Origin: Zeus faber
Lineage: Eukaryota; Chordata; Actinopteri; Zeiformes; Zeidae
DNA length: 64,000 nt
NCBI GenBank assembly: GCA_960531495.1
Contig: OY482860.1
Coordinates: forward strand, 14,123,529 to 14,187,528
Reading direction: 5' to 3'
Shown here: positions 12,774 to 64,000 of the stretch, in pieces
Position numbering within the stretch: the stretch's first letter is position 1
Layout: the number at the start of each line of letters is the position of its first letter
Notes under the pieces: generated by a model
Database searches by the model: none
What the model was told of the DNA's origin: nothing
The model's input: the letters and a program-made list of their open reading frames with translations, nothing else
Position numbers and translations under genes: made by a program

Positions 12774-13200
12774 CTGTGGCGGGCCAAGCGGGCGTGGTCA
12801 AGCCGCTGCTGCAGACAGGCGGTGCAGGCTCCCGTCCCGAGGCCGCTCAGCTGCTGCGGATCAGGCAAATCCATGGAGTCGCTCGGTGGATTTGCCTGAT
12901 CCAGGACCAGGAAGTGATTTAGGTTTTTGTTGTCCCCGCAATGAGAAACGACGGCGTGCATGCGGGACGTGGCGCTGACCGGGCCAGAAGAGCGCTCTAC
13001 CCAAGGCGCCGGACACGTCACGGCGGGAGTGTCCCTCAGCGCCGATCTAGCGAAAGATTTAATTATTTGCCTGCGAGCCTATAAGTTGTCCTACGAACCG
13101 CATTTTGTTTCAACCCTGTAAGTAAATACACGCCAACCGCTGCTGTTTCACCTCTGCCTGCCTCCGCCCTCTCTCATTCCCTGGCCCTGGGCCAGAACAC
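12774..13200 (+). mobile_element. possible solo LTR
   Basis: Begins TGTGGCGGGCC and ends near GGCCAGAACA; contains a TATAAG box near 13,080 and a possible poly(A) signal-like AGTAAATA. GC-rich, sharply bounded by microsatellite at the left. No clear target duplication could be seen, so the call is tentative. Confidence 0.4.
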
Positions 13201-15453
13201 AGCTCTACAAATACAGTACATAATCACAAAGGCACACATAAACATCCAAACTCACACAGCTCAGAGCAGCCAAGGTCTACAGGCTTTGCTCCAGGCATTA
13301 AGGCCATCGTCACCATGGCAACGGGGGACACAACGGCGTCTGAGAGGATGTGAGAAAATATGATGTCATCAAATAAATCGAAAACCCCTTCCATCGCCCC
13401 CGGGAGTATTTGTACTCGCTAGGGTTCCAGGGGGGTTGTGTCATGGTATTCGGCAACAAACCACAATACAGGCATGTCGCTACAGGGTTTATCTCTGTTA
13501 AAAGTCACCAAAATATGAACTGATGAAAGCATACAGTACGCAGTATGGGGCCGCAGCGCATACTGGACGTGTCACAATACAGACGTATAGGAGCGTCACA
13601 TGGGTCTCATGAGTCGGGGCAGACATGACACATACTTCTATGCCTGACGGTATCAGGTTTTTATTTAAAAAAAAAAACGTCAGTAAAATCTGTCAAAACG
13701 GCTCGGTTCCAAAGCGAGTCCCGGACATCACGACGAAATGTTATAGCGAACAGATAGCGACAGAACAGGAGAAGGAAACCTCAGAGTATGATCACCAAGA
13801 GATGATCTTTTAAATTCGGATTTCTGCAGATCCGGCCCGAAACATGCTGCCTTTACATGTTTTAACTCTTCATCCCGAGCAGGACGGCAGATATTATATT
13901 ATCATCAGATGGCACTCCTTCCTCCTTAAATACTGGACAACAACAGGAGGTGCTATGACCAGAAATGATCTTTGTCTCATTCGTAAAACGGAGAAAAAAA
14001 AGGGAAAAGGCACTTTTTTTTTTTTTTTCTTTAATCAGAGAGACTGAACAGATCTTTATTTTTACGAGCTAAAATAAAAAATAGAAAACATTTTCAACTT
14101 CACCAATCTCGGCGACACCGACACACAACGTCACCAACCACCACAAAAGCGATTCGTCTGTTATTTTCAGTTCACCCCGATTCACAGTTTGACAGTCAGT
14201 GATTACATCGTTGTGCCTTGAATTTTTCTTCTTCGGTGAGTAGTATTCAGACGTCGATACATCCCTCCCCCCAAAAAAGCACCTCCCCAGTGTTATGGTG
14301 GTGGGGTGGGGGGGTTAGTGTATGGCTGCCTCCACTCTGTCCAGCAAAATGGAGTTGACGGTGTTGACCAGAAACAAACCAGAGCAAAACGACAAAGCTG
14401 ATTCGGGAAATACTAGCGATGCAACACTCTGGAACGATTAGTCCGTAGCGGAACGATTCGCTCACATTGAACAATTCATTGAAATGATTCAGGAGGTCTG
14501 GAGTCGCTCCGGCAAAAGAGTCACGTCTTCATTTCGTTGGTGATTCAGTAAGCGGTCGAAAGGCGTGAGGCGCAGAGGTGCATTTACATGAAACACCACC
14601 GGCCAGAGCCAACAACTATTTATCAGGCGAATAGAGTCTGCGGAAGCAGGTTTGAACACATTGCTACTACTTCCTGTGACAAAGGAGGAAGCCAGAAGTC
14701 AAAGCGAAACACAGATAAAAACAAGCAAGCGGCAAACAGACACTGTCCACGTCTCAGACGTGAGGAAAGGGCCGACAGGATTACCAGTCATTGAAATAAG
14801 ACCTGATGAGATGAGACGAGACGTTTTTCACATTTATAGATATGATTTGATTACTGCACCAAATGCGTGTCTTGACAAAACACAGCGTCACTGTCGATGG
14901 AAAATTTCCACACCCAGATGCTAAAAATTGAACTTCTTTAAAATTTCTTCTTCCTGTTGTTCACAGTGGAACACAGGCGAGTGACGTATTTTTTATTTAT
15001 TTTTTTAATCCGGGGCGACACATCTTCTTAACAGGATGGACAGGCAGAAAGGCTGTTAGTATTTATACCGTAGGAAAAAAAAATACTTGAGTGACCCTGA
15101 GTTTGGTGTGCTGTGTGGTCCATTGCGCAGAATCTTCTGTGTAGATTAGAAAATATTCCTCTTTTTCAAGTAACATTCTCACAAAATACCTGCACTGTGT
15201 TTCGAGTGTTGAGACTCGGTAAATAGACCACACCCAGTTGTAGTAACGGCTGGGCGGAATGAGAGGTGAGGGATGAACGTGCATGTGTGTGTGTCCGTGT
15301 GTGTGTGATGGACCATTTGGGGGAGAGATTTGGATGAGACCCCCGGCCCCTCCTTCTTTCTTGGTCCAACTACCCCACCCCCCGCCACCCCTTCACCAAA
15401 ATCGTCTTAGATCTCTCCAGGGTGCCCGGGGCAGCTCGCCCGGCGCGAGCGCG
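13200..15453. other. 3' flank and presumed 3' UTR of abch1
   Basis: No coding sequence recognised. Holds the candidate poly(A) signals and a 45-nt segment at 14,398-14,442 whose reverse complement recurs at 17,673-17,717. Confidence 0.5.
14992..14997 (-). promoter_or_regulatory. candidate poly(A) signal of abch1
   Basis: AATAAA on the minus strand about 460 nt after the abch1 stop codon, within an AT-rich stretch. Another AATAAA lies near 14,056. Only cDNA ends could tell which is used. Confidence 0.4.
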
Positions 15454-49437
<33,984 letters not shown>

Positions 49438-51123
49438 GGCTGCGCCGTGCGGGTCGGTGCGGCGGTGCGGATGCTGCGGCGTGTGCCTCCGCGCTGCTGC
49501 GGGTGGATGGACCGTGGCCGCGTCCGCCAGTCTCTGCGCTGGACTGTCGAGATATATCCGTCGATATCAATTATAAATGCACATCGATCGGTCGGTTTTC
49601 GATGTATTTCCACCTCCACCCGTGTATCCCCATCCCTGTCTCGCAGCGCAGCTATGGGGACTGCACCCTCAGGAGCTGCCTGCTGGAGTTCGACTTCTAC
49701 AGCCCACAGTCCCCCGTAAGATGATGGGTAGTGCAGTATATACTGTATGTACAGTATATCTATATAGAATTCGAATCAGAAGTCTTGATTGCCAAGTAGG
49801 TTTACTCGAACAAGGAATTTGTCTTGGTGTTCGGTGCATACATTAAACATAAATGTCAAACAAGTCAAATATTTGTGAAATATATAAGCATAGGGAAAAT
49901 AAGGCTGTTTATTTAATACACTATCTTTTTAATGTACAGTGTATACTGTCCGTGGGTGAGTGTTGACTTGCTGGGAATTGGATGAGAAGACAAATAGACC
50001 TTGTTAAAGTGGTAATCCGTACGATTATTTTGTGAAAGAAAATACTGTTTATTACTTTTTTTATTTTTATTTTTTTTTAGCTGCCACCTTCGCCAGAAAC
50101 AGTTCAATTGTATTTGTGTTGTGTACGTGCTCCCTTTATATTCCGTTTCCGTGGTTGGTGGCGGGGTCCGCCGTCCGCTTCACATCTTTCCAACGCAAAC
50201 TTATTTGAAAGTGATTAAGTGGTATTTAACCGCTCTGCAACTAGTTTGAAAGGATTTATTGGGCGTGCACGGCTGCTGTTCACTCACTAGTGTCCTCATT
50301 CAAATCATTGAATGCAATGATTGTACGTTTGTTCATTAATACAAACTACAATTGAATTGGATTGGATTTAGTTTTTAAGTCATCCAACATAAGTCATTCA
50401 TAACATGAATTGGGCATCTACAATCCCTACATTCGCACAAAAAAATATATATATACATTTGAAACTTTGAGCAGTAATTTGGGTTTATCAACCCATTTTT
50501 GTTTGGCGCCACCTAGCGACCACATGAAGACTGCAGGTGCTTGCTGTTTCCTCAGCTCTTTCTGGAAAACAGGGCAGTCTCCTCCATTTGCCTTTAGTAT
50601 AAGTAGTGTTTTAGTTTATTTGCTCGTTAGTTGCATCCATTGCTCTGCCTGCACCCGGTTTTTGATCACGAGTCAAGATGTTTGGAGCTTTCTTAAATGA
50701 CAGTGTCTCTCAGGTGGAATGTGTTGAGTGAGTAGAAAGGGACACGAATCGAGAATCCACCTATGACGTCACAACTCCATTTGAGGTCGCCCGGATGCTT
50801 ATCAGTAAAATAACTAGACCGTAACTAGAAATCTAGGCACGGTTTGAAATCATTTTTTTTTCCGTCAGAGTTGTTTGAAATACTGGGTCCTGTCTGAGCA
50901 TTACAACTAAATTTGTGGTAAAACGTTGCTCCCTTTAAAACACCTTGTTTTTTTTTAAATTATTGTAATATAAGCATTACGTCTTGTTTACATGTCGACA
51001 TCACACCCACCCAAAGTGACGTCAGTGTAAATGATCATAAAATTACTGTTGTGGGGCCCGAACCCACTGAAGGCCAAAAAGCAGCAATTGGTGTCCTTAT
51101 ATTTGTTCTTTTTTCACTTAATA

Positions 51124-51196
51124 GTTCAAGTTCAAGCTCAAGATATTATTTGTCACATACATATACATACAGTCATACATATATGCAGTGAAATGT
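51124..51196 (+). repeat. dispersed short repeat, same family as 5,409
   Basis: GTTCAAGTTCAAGCTCAAGA then ATTATTTGTCACATACATAT and GCAGTGAAATG. In the intergenic region. Confidence 0.7.
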
Positions 51197-51715
51197 AGGT
51201 TAATTTAAACCTATGGATGATATGGATTCATGAATGCTGCCATGTCATAAGGCCTTGCAATTTGCACTTAGTCTTATTCTTATTAAATTGTGATGTTCGG
51301 GTGATGTGTCTCCAACTCAAGATGTTTTATGTCTGGATTGAGAAACTTGCTTCGGCTTGTAATGTCTTCACTTATCCAAATGGGGGCAGACTAGGATATT
51401 TCAAACCGGAGAGAGGCGCTGTTTTTCTATGTACAATATGTGTATATACTAGGGGTTATCTTATATATATGTTATCTTCACTCATTTATATTTATATAAA
51501 GTGCAATTTTCTGTCTGCATTCTGGTCTCTATGCTTATTTGTATTTACATACCTAGATTATTTTAATAGCCATGTCTACGTTTGAAAACAAAGTTAACTT
51601 TACTTACTTTAGTTTTGTTATAGAGTATATATATATATATAAACAGCAATATTTACATTTTTGTATTTTTATTTTAGGTCAACTTTATACACACAGACAG
51701 ACAGATAGACACACA

Positions 51716-51717
<2 letters not shown>

Positions 51718-51780
<63 letters not shown>
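51718..51780. repeat. (AT)n tract
   Basis: Pure AT dinucleotides in the intergenic region. Confidence 0.96.
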
Positions 51781-51782
<2 letters not shown>

Positions 51783-52162
51783 TTATCTTCATTGAATGAT
51801 TAATGATTTATAATTTAATTTTTTTTTTTTTTTTGAGTTGATTAAACTTGAAACAACACCAAAAACAGAAGCCTCTCCTTAATTGGGTTAAGGGGCGACA
51901 TAAATCGGTGTCATTGGCCCTCTCCAACATAACAGACGGGGATTAAAGATTTTGGGTCATAATTATGATAAAGCCTACGTCAGCAAACGGGGGCAGACAA
52001 TTCTCAATTACATAATTCTCAAGGCAGGTGGCGACATTTTGGGGTATGGTTAAATAAAAGCGTAGTGGGTGTGGCAGTTTATCATACTACACGCCAACCA
52101 AGTGGCGTTTTCAGGGCCCTCCGGCACAGAGACACAAGAAGACAGGGGGTTGTAAACACCGG

Positions 52163-52168
52163 TTTATT
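52163..52168 (-). promoter_or_regulatory. candidate poly(A) signal of kif11, inside a repeat
   Basis: AATAAA on the minus strand 23 nt after the TAA. It belongs to the dispersed repeat; the other two copies (near 25,707 and 63,293) carry the same hexamer. Confidence 0.4.
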
Positions 52169-52190
52169 GTAGAGAGTGGGCTCGCTGGAT

Positions 52191-64000
<11,810 letters not shown>

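Larger units (their letters stand above)
49725..52073. other. intergenic region between kif11 and abch1
   Basis: AT-rich sequence, one short dispersed repeat at 51,124 and an (AT)n tract. Upstream of abch1 exon 1 on the transcript strand, so regulatory sequence may lie here, but no specific site is recognised. Confidence 0.5.

Overview
This 64 kb window is vertebrate nuclear DNA, most likely from a teleost fish. It has small exons in long AT-rich introns, very dense (CA)n/(GT)n microsatellites, and typical fish repeats: a Tc1-type transposon, tRNA-derived SINEs, hAT- and Tigger-like elements and a LINE tail. It carries an ABCH-type transporter gene, a subfamily known from zebrafish and arthropods and absent from mammals. 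No operons, CRISPR arrays or prokaryotic features are present.

Two protein genes were found, both on the minus strand and in tandem. (1) From the right edge to about 52.2 kb lies the 3' part of a kinesin-5 gene (kif11/Eg5). It is cut by the window edge inside the motor domain. Sixteen exons join in frame and encode the end of the motor, the neck and most of the stalk. The 3' end is odd: the tail exon expected to carry the conserved Cdk1-site (BimC) box is not found, the final exon is out of phase with the exon before it, and its reading frame runs past the expected C-terminus into a dispersed repeat. (2) From 49,437 to 15,454 lies a complete 20-exon gene for a 727-residue half-transporter with one N-terminal ATP-binding domain and a C-terminal six-helix membrane domain, ABCH-like. 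All 20 exons have consistent phases and splice signals, and all nucleotide-binding motifs are intact.

Layout: 1-15.4 kb has no recognisable coding sequence and holds microsatellites, an internally deleted Tc1 element with a nested insertion, two SINEs of one family, a possible solo LTR and a CpG-rich, promoter-like patch near 3.8-4.1 kb. 15.4-49.4 kb is the transporter gene, with many repeats in its introns, several of them abutting splice sites. 49.5-52.2 kb is intergenic. 52.2-64 kb is the kinesin gene, with LINE, hAT, SINE and composite repeats in its introns.

The two proteins have unrelated roles (mitotic spindle motor and membrane transporter); their tandem arrangement is positional only. 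The points most worth checking are the damaged kif11 3' end and the transporter exon carrying the ABC signature and Walker B motifs, which sits between complementary (UG)n and (CA)n tracts and whose skipping would keep the frame.
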